A stretch of 64,000 nucleotides of DNA, taken from NCBI GenBank assembly GCA_963971225.1, contig OZ020269.1, forward strand, positions 32,199,264 to 32,263,263, given 5' to 3'. The stretch comes from Melieria omissa. Taxonomy: Eukaryota; Arthropoda; Insecta; Diptera; Ulidiidae. Position numbers and translations under genes: made by a program. The notes below the pieces were generated by a model. That model saw only the letters and a program-made list of their open reading frames with translations. It was not told where the DNA came from and searched no databases. This document shows, piece by piece, positions 12,701 through 24,239 of this stretch; positions within the stretch are counted from its first letter, which is position 1; every line of letters begins with the position of its first letter.

Positions 12701-15700
12701 AGTTTCGATTTGTTGAATATTTTCTTTCCCCTCCCATTTTGATATATTTTAACATTTTGCTACTAATAACAAAATAAATCGACTACGGTTACATACCAGC
12801 ATCAGCGAAAATATTATAAATATCAACAACGTCTGGTTGATTTGTGGACCAAGTGACACGCATATTCTCCAATGTTCCCAGCACCATGGGCGACAGGTCT
12901 GGCACACCTGCAAAAAATGTTGGTGATTCAGTATTTGAATCCGCTCACCCCAAGTCAACACACGAACTTACCCCACACTGAAGCCGGCATCACCGCCCCA
13001 CTGCGTATACGGATTAGTGGAGTTTTAATTTGTATGTTCAGCAATGGTACAACGTGCACGTCCACGGTGTCCTCGGATATGACCACATCTTTGCCATTTC
13101 CCGGATTTGTCATAATACATTTGCCGGTAATTTTCGTTTCGCCCAGCTTGTGTCCAGTTACAATAGCCGACTCCATTGCTAGACAACAATAAACAATTGT
13201 GAGACGGTAAGCAGGAAAATATTGCCGTAGTAAAACAACTTACAAATAATTTTTTTATTCTGCACATAGTAGACAATATTGACATCCGGCTGTGGACCAC
13301 CGTGATAGTAGATTTGTACGCTCGAGCCAACAACTAGAGTAGAGTTGCGCGGGTACAACCGCAATGGTGGAAATACCTGCAAGCAAAAGAAAAATCATTA
13401 TAGCTAACATAGGCAATTAGGGAAAGCGAAGGTCGCTAACACATACTTGCACGTTAACAGGCTCACTGGAGACCAGCGTATCGCCGCTACCGGCATTGAA
13501 GACAATTTTTGTCTCACCCAGATTACTGCCGGTAATGATGTATCTTTAAAACAGAAGAAAAATCGTAGAAAATATGCAATGTTAAAATCACATCCCAACT
13601 AACCTGATTTCGCCGTCTTCCACATTGAGCTGATCGCCCAAAGTGATACTCAGAATTTCGGCATTGAAGACCTCTTCAGATAACTCGTAAACATGCAAAT
13701 TGAATGGGTCAACGAGCAGCAGATTGTCATTGGAATCGTACAGTTTGACTATGACTTCAATGGACTTTGTGCGCTCTACGCGATCGGGCGCTTCCACGCG
13801 TATGGCGCCAATGGCAACAACCGAAATGGAGAGATGCGCCGGCTCTGTCAACAGACAGCGATCGATTACCTCAATACGTGCCTAAAATAAAAAATGTCAT
13901 ATTATCGGGCATTTCCTGCCATTGTAACGCCCAGAAACTCACGTGACCAATACGCAGTGGGGTCACAACCAGTTCCTTCTCTTTGGCATCGTACTCCACG
14001 CTGACAACATTGTGCTCGTACAGCTCAAAGTCGTAAAAGCCACTGCCCTGCGTTATGGGAATGCGTTCGCGTCGGTTTTTCGCGAGATAAATGCTTATGT
14101 GATCCGTGGGGAAAAGGGTACTGTTCACCGCCATGAAGCGTATCTCATTCTCAATGACAGGTGTGAATGTCTCGCCCGTTTTCGGCTGTAAAAGCGCGTA
14201 ATGAAGAACATTGAACTAAGGAACTTGAACCGCATCAAGCAACTCACGTTTTTCACGCCGAAATTCGGCTCTTCCGGGTAGATGTCGTGTTTCCGCATTA
14301 TTGTCGCATCGTAGCGGGTCACTATGCCCTTGATGCGAAAGTTCTGTGCTACGTCCGCGATCGTTGTGACGAGCACGTCGCGCGTTGGCAGGCGCACACC
14401 CTCGAACAACTCCTCCTCGGTGTGGCGGTAGTGCATGATGCTGTCGCTTAGAAAGCGCTCATCGCCCGCTGAAAACTCCCAGTCAATGAAGAGCGACGTA
14501 ATGTTCATGAGTTTGCGATTCTTCACATCCTGCACTTCAATCTCGATTTCAAACTTGTCGTCGCGCTCCTTCAGATGCAGCAGCGAGTTCTTCACTTCCA
14601 TGGGACAGGAAGGACGCAGCTGCTCAGTAGCGTACAAATTGAGGAAACGTGGCTTTACGCAGAACACTGTAGTCACCACATTGGATATGTACGGCTGGAA
14701 GTTGACTGCGAACAAGGCATTGTGAATGTTCAGACTAAATGTAGTCTTGCCCACCTTGCGGCACATCACATTAAAAACGTGTAGCGGTTGTTGCGACTCG
14801 ACTCCCAGCTCGACAATTTCGGCAATGCGTTGATCATATTCGACGGATTTTGTGAGCTCGGTTTCGAGTGTGAAAATACGCTGTGGGCCGTGCGAGTAAA
14901 TGATGTTGCGCGAGGCGCCAATCGGCAGCACCACTTCATTCTCCGCTGGATTCAACACATGAAGCTTCTCAAAAACACTTAGTGTTACCTCATCCTTGAG
15001 CAGTTTGTCTTGGAATTTGTAAGACAGCCGCAACTGGGTCTGACCCACCGCGGTGCTACGCAAATGAATCACTTGGCAAGCTTTGTGCAACATCTGAGTC
15101 GTCGGTTCGCTGTAATCAACTTGGAATATCTGATTTGAGAACTCAAAATCAAAGATTAGATTCTCGCAACGTGTAAACGGCACGAACGATTGGTTGATGA
15201 AAGCATACATGGCCACATGGAGACGCACGAAATCTTTGAGGGCAGTCTCAAAGTTGTAGTGGAGAATTTCCAGCTTAACTGGAGGTAGGAAGTAGATATC
15301 CGCTTGCCGGGTTATTTTTGGGTTCTTGGCTAAAGCAACTCTGACACTGGCATGCGTGGTGAGATGCGCTCCTTCCTCTACAGTGTCGTGGCTGCGACGG
15401 GTGTCAGTATTGCGTATAACCGTTGTAGCTACGCCGCTTTGATTGATATGAACTGCGCGTTGATTTTGCGTGTGCCATGTGTACGATCCGTCGCCACCTT
15501 TGGCCTGAAACTCTATCTTCTGTGTCTTGATCACATTGGGATCGTATGGCAATATTACTTTAGTAGGCAACAAAAACAACTCGCTGAAAATTTGCAATTC
15601 CGCTTGAGCAGTGAGCTAAAAAGAAATACGAAAATTAAGTTAAGGCGACAATTGCACAGCACATCGACTGACCTCTTTAAAAGAACCGTAAACCGGGGAA

Positions 15701-17190
15701 ACCCCTTCTCGTGTAGCTTCACCGTACAAGCGACTGCCGTTTTTATTCTTGCTCAAAACATAGAACAGCACTTCGTCCAATTCCGTAGTCATGGAGTAAC
15801 GTGATCCCAGCGTAATCTTTTGGTCGTCGCTGTTATAAAAAAATATGTTATATATCGTAAAAAGCAGTTTTAAGCAACTTTCAACTAACCGTGTGTACAA
15901 GTCCAGTGCAATTTCGTGTTTCTCTCCCTCCACCGTAATCCAGTTGTTATGCGGAAGCAAGCTCAAGCCCAGTCGCACTGGCTCGGCTACTGTCAGCTGC
16001 GCACTCGGTGTTGACGACTTGGCTATGGCACTGTCCAGTTGTGCGCTTTCGTCGCTGACCGGCGCATTGCGGTCACGCAACACAACTGTAGTGCGTCCCA
16101 GCTTCAGACCCGTGGCACTTTTGCTTCGAACGCTTGCTATGTTCGAGTCTTCTATCTCCAGAAAATATTGATCGTTAAGCGAAATCTCCTGCAGCTTGCC
16201 CATTTTCAGCTGCAATATGCGGAAATTGATAGTGTCGCCGGGAAGCATGTGCACGTCCGAGGGCTCTAAAATAATGTTGGCTAGCACATTGATGTACACT
16301 TCGATCTTTGGAACATGGCTATACTCGGGATACGGAATGCTGATAGTGACCTGAACAGACGCAAAGTTACATTTGAAAAACAATCAATGTCATAAGCCTA
16401 ATGCGCAGCTACCTTCGTCGTGCCAGTGTTAATGCCCTCCAAGAGCACCATGTATCCCTTGAGGCGTTGGGCCTCAAATTTTTCCAGCGAAGGCGGCACT
16501 GCATGATAGGGACTCTCGCTAAATGTTAGAAATCGCAGTGCAGGAGTCCAGTTCTTGCTGGTCTCGCGAGTGCCCAGCGAAGAAATCGCCCAACTGAACT
16601 CAATGCCCTCCAGCGTAGTGAACGCGTTGCCTTGCGAGTCTTCGGCACGCAATTTGAACGTCTCCGGCGCCTCTTCCAGGTACAGCTGTCGCGTGGTGGT
16701 GTGCACGAACAGTTTGCTGATGACGTCAAGTATGACGTCGCAGCGCAACGAGTCGCCCGACGAGACATCTTCCGCCAGCACAATCGCCGTGTTGCGGCGT
16801 CGTTCGCGGGACAGCACAGTGACCGTGGCCTGATACGAGCACTCATTCTCGCTGTCTTCGTAGAGCGGTGTTATCAAAATCAAATCCTGCCGGGACGACG
16901 TCCTGAGGGAAATGCAAAATTAATGCATAAATTATTTCAATTTAAACGTGCACCAAGCGAGCCCTATTGGTTGTGGTAATTGAGGTTAGAATTGGCAAAC
17001 CGCTACGGAAGCCGGGTGTGGCCAAATTTGCTTACCACTTAAAGCAGCCTTTCTCGATAACTTCCAGCGTAAAATTTACTGATATTTTGTTGAAAATTGG
17101 CAGTAAAACGCGTGGATAATTCAGTTTTGTAGCCTCAATGCCGTGATGGGCAGCCAAAAGAACAAGCAACCACACCAGTTTTCCTGCCAT
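3795..17190 (-). CDS. Gp210: Nuclear pore membrane glycoprotein 210 (gp210/Nup210), 3' end outside
   Basis: Gp210 is a single-pass pore-membrane protein whose large lumenal part is built of Ig-like (BIG2-type) repeats. I assembled 20 exons, all with GT-AG borders and continuous phase: 17190-17036, 16902-16413, 16350-15890, 15829-15673, 15615-14248, 14185-13943, 13881-13604, 13543-13447, 13376-13244, 13178-12972, 12907-12797, 12092-11964, 11903-11704, 11619-11353, 10372-10247, 8971-8866, 4698-4580, 4463-4365, 4283-4050 and 3941-3795. They give about 1709 residues; known gp210 proteins have about 1870-1890. The ATG at 17190 is chosen because a signal peptide follows at once ([20 protein letters not shown]); upstream in frame there is only GTG. 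Family hallmarks are YPRVLLP near the N-terminus, LRCDVILD with [16 protein letters not shown], and [17 protein letters not shown] with [12 protein letters not shown] late in the protein. The membrane segment and cytoplasmic tail are absent, matching the 160-180 missing residues. Introns 15, 16 and 17 are long and carry repeats. Confidence 0.93.
6546..6580. repeat. TG-rich microsatellite
   Basis: An imperfect run of TGTG/TATG dinucleotides in the large gp210 intron. No other function is suggested. Confidence 0.7.
8340..8680 (+). mobile_element. 3' end fragment of a non-LTR retrotransposon
   Basis: The plus strand reads as the C-terminal tail of a non-LTR (R1/I/Jockey-type) reverse transcriptase polyprotein. 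There is a Cys/His motif, [18 protein letters not shown], then a stop, then [15 protein letters not shown] as in the conserved segment after the zinc finger. The second cysteine of the usual CxxC reads Tyr. The fragment ends with CCTAACCTAA near 8664-8675, a terminal sequence often seen in this group. It lies antisense inside the gp210 intron. RT and endonuclease parts are missing, so it is a 5'-truncated dead copy. Confidence 0.7.
8972..10246. other. gp210 intron with CAG/CAA-rich patch
   Basis: The intron lies between gp210 exons 15 and 16. At 9010-9090 the plus strand is rich in CAG/CAA/GCA triplets. On both strands this gives alanine, glutamine or serine-rich open frames that continue past splice sites and have no family resemblance. 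Nothing else was recognised. Confidence 0.6.
10373..11352. other. gp210 intron, nothing recognised
   Basis: The intron lies between exons 14 and 15. Open frames of up to 120 codons exist at 10483-10845, but the composition is cysteine-rich and low in complexity, with no conserved motif. I see no element. Confidence 0.55.
12093..12796. other. gp210 intron, nothing recognised
   Basis: This AT-rich intron lies between exons 11 and 12. No repeat or open frame of note was seen. Confidence 0.55.
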
Positions 17191-19460
17191 TGCTGCACAA
17201 TTAATGTCCAAAAATGTCTTCACGAATTTCTTTTTTTGTTTTTAGTCTGTGTTTTGTAACTATACTTGCGAGTAAATCGTGCAAATTTATTAAAAATCAA
17301 ATTTGGTTTAGCACAATCACGATTTGACTTGCAGCACACAGCAAATCATTTTCAACTTTGAGCGCAAAAACTCATTAGCGTAGGGTTGCATTTGGGCGTG
17401 AAAAGCGTCATGATAAATTTTCTTTACATTTCAGCAAAACGGAACGCGCCAAAATATTTGCGAAACGTTGGACTTCATAATGTTATTATAAAAATTGTTG
17501 TTGGTAAAGCAACTCACTGCTAGAGCGCATTCTTTACTGATCAGAAAAATAATTGCATAACAAATCGCCGGAACACACATGAAAAACTAGAAACTTATAT
17601 GTTTGACTTTGTAAAACTGGTCGCTCCATCCTATTGCAAATTTTCACAAACAACACGGTTGGGTAGGGGAACTAGGATTTTAGAGTCCGACCGATTCTCC
17701 CTTTGTTGGCCGATACCGATTAATCGGACGGATGACGAGAATCGGCCGATGATGAGGTCAGTTCCGTAGAAAATATTAACCAAAGGAACTCAACCTAAAA
17801 CAATTTATTTTAGAAAATTACAAAAACAAAGGGTTATATTAAATATACATTTGCTTGTTACATATTTTACAAAAATAACGCAAAAACGCAAAAATTAAAA
17901 TTAAATAAAATCACTAGAGAATCCAGCGTATACATTAACATTATCCATTAACATTTAGTTAAAACAAAATTATATATTACATACACTCCACGAGTCCACT
18001 GGGATCAACAAAAATACTGACGTAAACTCAAGTTATTAATAAATATTGCATTCAAAGTCAATTTCTTCTTCAACTTAAAACACGTTTTGGCGATGCGACA
18101 CCAATTTTTGTGGCCGATACTACCCGATGCAGATTAATCGGTTGGACTATAGAATTTTGACTTGTTATCGGGTTGTCGCCTCAGTTATCAATGGGAGTAT
18201 GTATGTTGTATGTTTCAAAGAGGTGACAACTAGGGCAGAGTTTTATTTAAATGATTAAAAGCAAAGTCAGCAGTTTATTACCAGTCGTAGTCCACATTAA
18301 ATTAGTTTTAAAGTAATTCGAAGAATATCAGCAGAAGGTTGCTTTTCCATAATGAAACTTCCGCGGGGAATATTTTATCTTTGATATGCTGTGTTTCATA
18401 CTCAAGTGTTCCAAATTAGTGGTAGGTGAAAATGAAACTGTTTTGTTTTCTTGCAATTTCAAACGTAAACAAAGCATTGACAACAGGGTGAAGAGGGATT
18501 TATATTGAAAATTGTTTTAGCATTTTAATAGTTGAGAATAAAAATCTAAGACACATAATACAATTAAGACATTAGCGTCTAGGAGGTCCGATAACCTTGC
18601 TTACCTGTCAAAATCGAATGTATTCCCATGTTTTTTTTTTTAATTTAATTTTTGTTTTTTTAACAAGGGAAGCATCGAAAGACTACGGAAGTGCGGGTTT
18701 AAACCGCTAAACCCTTCTCTCCGTGTGTGGCCCCTCCGGCACCAAAAGAATGTGTTAACCTTTGGTACCACAGCAGGTCTTTTACGGCCTAAGAAAATTT
18801 CTTTGAACGAAAATTTCCACAATGACCTTATCGGCGGTTATTTAAAACTGCTAACACATCAGTAAATGTTTGCATCCCAGTTAGGTGCATCGAGAGTACC
18901 TCGCACACAGATTTTTTGTCAATGTGTTAACATTGAGTAAAAAAATTAATTTGCTGGAAATTTATATCACAATCTCAGTAAAAAGTAAAGACATCGTATT
19001 CACTCCTTTATATTTGAATAGTTCAAAATATATGCACGTTTGAATGCATGTAGTATTACAAAAATGGCAATTGAAGCACATGAAATTCATTTGAGAACAA
19101 AAAGTGGCAGTGGCAGCCACATCTTAGTTCACGTCTTGGTTATATACAATAAATCTAGATTAGGTTAGTTGAGTTTGCAGAAGGCCGAGTGCGATACGCA
19201 TATCCTCTCGGAGACCCTGTTGGGTTCGTTGTGATAAAATTCATTTAGGATCCGGGGCCCGAATTCTACAATTAATTCCAAGTCAATGCCAACATTTATG
19301 GCAATTTCATTCTTTCAGAATGTAGCACCCGTCCACATTCTTCTTAAAAACTAAATGTCTTTGTATGACTTAATACAATTCTTGTAATTTTTCCGATGTC
19401 TGTGATTATTGCATTCACGTGCCGTTTAGTTGCACGCTGCACGCTTCTTTTTTCGTTGTA
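17191..19460. other. Intergenic: gp210 5' flank and Dcp-1 3' flank
   Basis: Both neighbours are on the minus strand, so this segment should hold the gp210 promoter (next to 17191) and the 3' flank of the caspase. At 17446-17453 GCGCCAAA matches the E2F consensus in reverse, about 255 bases upstream of the gp210 ATG; it could be chance. From about 17670 to 18230 there is a probable dispersed element with repeated CCGATTAATCGG-like words. At 18600-18830 a T-rich run precedes a 180-base open minus-strand patch of unknown nature. Confidence 0.45.
17670..18230. repeat. Possible DNA-transposon relic with CCGATTAATCGG words
   Basis: The two ends of this AT-rich stretch carry related words: GATACCGATTAATCGGACGG near 17710 and CCCGATGCAGATTAATCGG near 18123. 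A related patch occurs at about 41850-41960 in the follistatin intron (AAATCCGATTAATCGGCTAC). Shared words with an AT-rich interior suggest a dispersed non-autonomous element, but I could not define terminal repeats or target duplications. Confidence 0.3.
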
Positions 19461-20953
19461 TTAACCACCTTTGGTGGGCTTCTCCGTGAAACGCAGTATG
19501 CGCGTCAGCATTGAGCTGACGCATGGAATTTGTTTCTGCTTATCCATTAGTGGATTGTCGGGCACGTTCGACTCAAAGCCAACGGCTACGCGCTGATTAA
19601 CGAACGTCAGCAGTGTCAGAATGTCGTACTTCTTGCCGTTGGCATTGAGCTCCTCCACCAGCGACTGCATAAACCATGAGCCGTTGGTCGTGTTGCGCCA
19701 AGAATAGAAGCCCGGTATGGTGGAGTAGGCGAACAGAAAGTCGGCATGCACCGGAATCTTGTAGCTCATCGAGGCCTCGCCGTCGGTTTCAGTCTTACGC
19801 ATCAGCACGCCCGGATCGAGGCGATCGCCCTGGCAGGCCTGCACGAAAAACAACTTGGGTTTGCCGGCCAGCGTGGGGCAGTTGTGTGCGGCGAAAAAGT
19901 GCCAAATGTGGTCCAGTCGGTACTGTACGTCCTTGGCATACAGATAGCCATGTTCGCCGTGTGAGAGTATGGCAATGAGAATGCAATCGTTGTCGCTGTG
20001 ATTTTGCGAAGCAGCTGAAATGCGAGAAGTAAACAAGTCAGTCTACGCAGCTTAACAACAACAAATATAACGACACTTGCCACTGTCCACATATTTCAGT
20101 ATGTCGCCCAACTTTGAATCTTTATAGACGGACACTTCAAAGTGGAGTTTCTCCAGAGCGATCCTCAGATTCTCGCAGTCCACGTTAGTGCCCTGGCGTT
20201 GTTTAAGCGACGGTATATCAAAGTGTTCGTGGTTGAAAATTAGTGCCAGCCCACGATTCTTGTGGTTCATGTTGTACTCGCGAGCATCTCGAGCCGTGGG
20301 CATGCGGGCAGTCTTCGGACAGCTGAAAGTGCATTGACAATACAAGAAATGATTCCATACGGCCACTTGCAATTGAGGGACGATAACCTCTAGATTAAGT
20401 TGGATTACCCTACACGCGGCAGCAAGTGCTTCCGACAGTCGAACACAAAAATTAATTAAACATTAAATTCAAAATTGAGTGCGAACAAGTTTTTTAAGGA
20501 CACTCAGTGCTGCAAAATACTGAACACTTAATTTATGATCACAATTTATTGATGGAGACGAAAATCCTTAGGAACATTTCGATATTCACTTTTACAATTA
20601 ACTTTTTTGATCAAATTGAGTGCAACATCTTTTTTATCTATTTCGAATCAATGCCACTCTAAAAAGATTTCAGGATCTGACCAATGCATCGAGTTTACAT
20701 ATAAAACTTTCGCCTTGCACACATTGGAAATTCCCGCCTCAAACTTTATACGATTTTTTTGTTGTACTTACCCTGCATTGTTTGCGCTGACAGTAGCGAC
20801 TGCAGCTGCACTGGCGGCCGCACCACCTCCTCCGCCTACTCCAGCGTCACTGCCACGCCTTGTTGGCTGTGCATCGGGCCTGTCGTAGCTCAACTCGGCG
20901 ACATTCTGAATCGTCAAGTACTCGTATTTCACGCTAATGCACTCGTCAGTCAT
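19461..20953 (-). CDS. Dcp-1: Effector caspase, Dcp-1 orthologue
   Basis: This is an executioner cysteine protease (peptidase C14) that cleaves after Asp during apoptosis in the cytosol. Exons are 20953-20772, 20322-20081 and 20014-19461, 325 residues, close to the roughly 320 of Drosophila Dcp-1. The protein starts MTDEC, as I recall for Drosophila Dcp-1, followed by a short alanine/glycine-rich prodomain. The p20 part has GLALIFNHEHFD, the catalytic His in LSHGEHGYLYAKD and the catalytic Cys in FFVQACQGD. TETDGEAS follows as the likely interdomain cleavage region. The p10 part has YSTIPGFYSWRNTTNGSWF with the substrate-pocket Trp and Arg, then LLTFVNQRVA and a C-terminal MLTRILRF. Intron 1 is GT-AG in phase 2. 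Intron 2 (20080-20015) appears to use a GC donor (GCAAGT) in phase 1. The long form of Drice or another effector caspase is less likely because of the N-terminus. Confidence 0.92.
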
Positions 20954-22173
20954 GTTTCAAATATAATTTGCTCCTAGTCAGTCTCTTCTTTGCTCTGTTG
21001 CTTCGTGCGCCTTCGATAGAATCGCACCACACTTGCGCCGCGTCGTTCAGGTCCCAGACACGCCGTTTCGACACCAGCTCCTTGTTGCGATAGTGCACTC
21101 GTCGTGTGCGTGCTCGCTGCTGCTGACTACCTGCGCTTGATGCAGCTGTTGCTTTGTCTTCATCCAGAATCAGTGTGTTCTTAGTAGCGATTTCTCATCG
21201 CAAATCAAAATTTGCGCCGAAAATGGCCAGAACAGCTTCGGGCGGCCGCTATTGTGCTCTGTTTTAATTTTGTTAGAGGTCAGTTCGCGCGTTACTACCA
21301 CCACCAACGCCACTTTAAATCACAGCCACGAACAAAAACAACACAACACGACGTTTCGAATCCGCGCTCCAAACACAATTGCACTTGTTCGATGGGGGGG
21401 CAAAACACAAAATGCAAGTCGCCGCGCAAAACACTTGGAACGAAACAGCACAACAATAGCGCAACGCAGCGTTGCCAGCATGTTGACATTTAATTCCCCA
21501 CAAACTCACAGTTGAAAGTACTGTTCATTCCGACGTAGCCGATTGAAAACGATATAGTCGGCTATTTGGTACAGTTCACAAACCAGTAAAGAAAATTAAG
21601 CTGAATAAAAGTAACCAACCCCAAAAAATTAACCTATTTTGGTTAAAAGTAACCAACTGTGGCAACCGTACCTCTGATTGCACAATCTCTGTGAATCTCT
21701 CTTGGAACTCAATTCGTATATTTTTCAATAAATCCTGAACATTAAATTATCTTATCATATGGCAGCAGAAACAAGGGTACTTCCCGAATATCATATAATA
21801 TTATTGTGGACAGTGGTTGTGGTGGTTGTTATGTCACTTGAAATAAAGTTTGCATCTCCTCAAAGAAAAGTGTATCTGGTAATCGAGACTTTATGTGGGA
21901 TATCCATCTAGCCACGTTAGTATATTTCGATATTTTCCCCCCAAGATATAAAGCAACAGAGCCATTTTAAAACTTAAAAAAAGTTATATGAAGAACAACT
22001 TTTGTCCTTTGTGCAAATATATTGCACAAAGCATTTAGATTCTACTGAAATTTGGCACTATTCGTTCAACTTAAGGTATAGAAGGCTAAATAAGAAAATA
22101 GTTTCGAGTTTTTGCATTCTATATGTGATTAAAAGATTTGTTAAATTGATGATGACGATGTAGCTCGTGCCTT
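20954..22173. other. Intergenic: Dcp-1 promoter and 5' untranslated region
   Basis: The caspase transcription start should lie here on the minus strand, probably within the GC-richer 20960-21500. Open frames there overlap on both strands and show no family resemblance. From about 21530 the sequence turns AT-rich, with a local inverted pair of GGTTA/AACCA words around 21600-21660. No element was defined. Confidence 0.5.
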
Positions 22174-22700
22174 TTACCATATAATATATGGTATGGTATG
22201 GTGGTTTGTTGCGAGTCCGCAGACTCTTCCGTTGTAACACAAGGGTTCCTGGACTAGCGCCGCCCCGATGCTGTCTCGGGTGAACTTGTGCGCTAGGACG
22301 GCCAATGTCGCCTTCGCGTGATGAAAGTTGATTTGAACAACGTTCATGTCTCGAGGGTTAGAGTTTAGAAGAGGCCTCGACATCCATCTCCAGCAGCGTC
22401 GTTAACGAAATTTCGTCCGAGAGCTGATCCTTTTCCTCGTTTGTATTGCTTGAAGCTCCAGCGTTTCAAAGTAAATCCCTGCAAAGGAATCTTGAAAAGC
22501 TGCTACTGTAATTGCCACTGCTGGCTGGTTTCCACCCTCTGGTTAGGTCTCGGGTTCAGCATTGCGCCTGAGCTCCCTGCTTTCACCAGTGCATTCCCGG
22601 CTTCGGGTGGTATCGTGGGAGGGACTACCTCACTTTCCGGGTCTCCAGGTCTGGGTGCATAAACCGGTATGCTCCCATACCTGAAGTTTAGGGCGTTGCC
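22174..22700 (-). mobile_element. Non-LTR retrotransposon remnant (start of endonuclease domain)
   Basis: On the minus strand, 22383-22180 reads NVVQINFHHAKAT followed by AALVQEPLCYNGRVCGL. These are the first conserved motifs of the apurinic-like endonuclease of R1/I/Jockey-type elements. The upstream portion to about 22700 reads as proline-rich, frame-broken sequence that could be the end of ORF1. The reading stops after a TATGG/CATAC-rich patch near 22190. There is no reverse transcriptase, so it is a dead fragment. Confidence 0.7.
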
Positions 22701-23600
22701 GTTTTTTTATAAAAGTCCACAAAAGCCTTATCCATTTTGCCGTCATGTCCTACAAGCCATGGCTTTAGAGCACATTAAAAATAGATCGGCAAAGATTTAT
22801 TGAAATAGTTTTGTATTGGAAGTAGAGAGCTTGGGCGTTATTCCACCGGAAGTTTTACCATCATCAATTATATAAATTTTCGCATAATATCTATAATTCT
22901 AGTTATAAATGACGCAGAATAGATATTTTGTGTTAAATTAATAATATGATCTCATCATATTTAAAATACACTTTGTAGACAGCGCGGCGCAAAAGTTGAT
23001 GGTGAAATTACAGTTTAGATTAGATTATCTTATCTGCAAATTGAAACCGTTCGAAACTAGAAATTTATATAAACAGATATCTAAGACATTGAATTTGTGC
23101 GTATATATTTTTAACATCGTAAACTACGTGGTATAAAAAAAATGTGATTCACAGCAAACGGTGCTAAGGTCCACCGAATTTTAATAGTTCAACCACCAGA
23201 TGACTCGGTTAACCATGTGCACTTGACAGTCATCCTAAAGGAACTCCATTTTTATTCCACCAAAACAAGAAAACTAATTCGCTACAAATAAAATTGTTAG
23301 AATTGAAAATTTCTTCCATTGCATTGACTCATTTGTAGTCTGGTTAAAATATTGATGATTGCCTAATCTATTTTCAATGTCATACGGTTTCATTTTCATC
23401 GCTATCAGCGCCACTTAAGTATAAAGAACTAATCACATCAACTCAATTTGTTTATCGTAACCTAAGGAAATACATATGTTTTCCCATTGTTTTCACCTTT
23501 AAAAGTTTGCACAATGTCAAACCATAAATCGCTAAATACAGATAAAAACAAATCTACCAAAAGTCAAAAACACTTTGCCTCTCTTTGGAGAAATGGTTTC
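22701..23600. other. AT-rich intergenic stretch
   Basis: Nothing was recognised beyond AT-rich, low-complexity sequence. Confidence 0.5.
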
Positions 23601-23610
23601 TCATAAAAAT

Positions 23611-23942
23611 ATAATTAATTAATAATTCATTGACTGGTACGACATCCCGATACCGCGATTAAAGCCTAGCTATCTGGTTGCGCGTTCGAATTTGTACACG
23701 GATGGAAGGGACCTACAGTTTTATGCCGATTCCGAACGGCGAGTTGTGAGCTTTTTCATAGGCAATTTTACTCTCAGAGGTTTTCCATTTCCTGCTGAGA
23801 GGACAGCCGCCGAAAGAAACATTATTGTTGTTTTTTTTCTTTTTTTTCGGTGTTAGCAGCAACGGAGTCTTTAACCTGGGTTTGAGTGTCGCATTTGAGT
23901 CGCGGCCTAACGCACTAGCCAGCTGAGCTACGGCGGCTGCCG
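23611..23942 (-). mobile_element. tRNA-derived SINE, copy 1
   Basis: Read on the minus strand, it begins GCAGCCGCCGTAGCTCAGCT, a tRNA-like head with an A box (TAGCTCAGCTGGCTAGTGCG), and ends in an AATTATTAATTAATTA tail. A 10-bp direct repeat, TCATAAAAAT, flanks it exactly at 23601-23610 and 23943-23952, as expected of a target-site duplication. It shares its full length with the oppositely oriented copy at 24390-24724, including a core with GGCTGTCCTCTCAGC, CGCCGTTCGGAA and CTGTAGGTCCCTTCCA. Pol III transcription and LINE-driven insertion are family knowledge, not seen here. Confidence 0.88.
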
Positions 23943-24239
23943 TCATAAAAATTTTTTGTTGAACAATATTGCATTTTTTTAATTTTCATCTGAAATTGGG
24001 TTTTCCCCATAGTTAGAATGACTTGAGCTAACCGCAATGTGGTTTGAAATAACCACAATATGGTTTGAAAGGTCGGGAGTGTATTACTGACTAAATTGAC
24101 GGGGTTTTGAGTTGAAATTGTATGGGTTGGACATTTCGAAAATGCGTATGATATATGATTTCCATGAAAGTGTTTGAATACTCTGAAAGTTTACATGGTG
24201 CAGACTTAAGGTAGGGGCCTGGGTACAGTGTAAATAAAG

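Noticed and set aside
17191..17223. Extending gp210 by 11 codons to 17223
   Set aside because: The codon at 17223 is GTG. The ATG at 17190 is directly followed by a convincing signal peptide.
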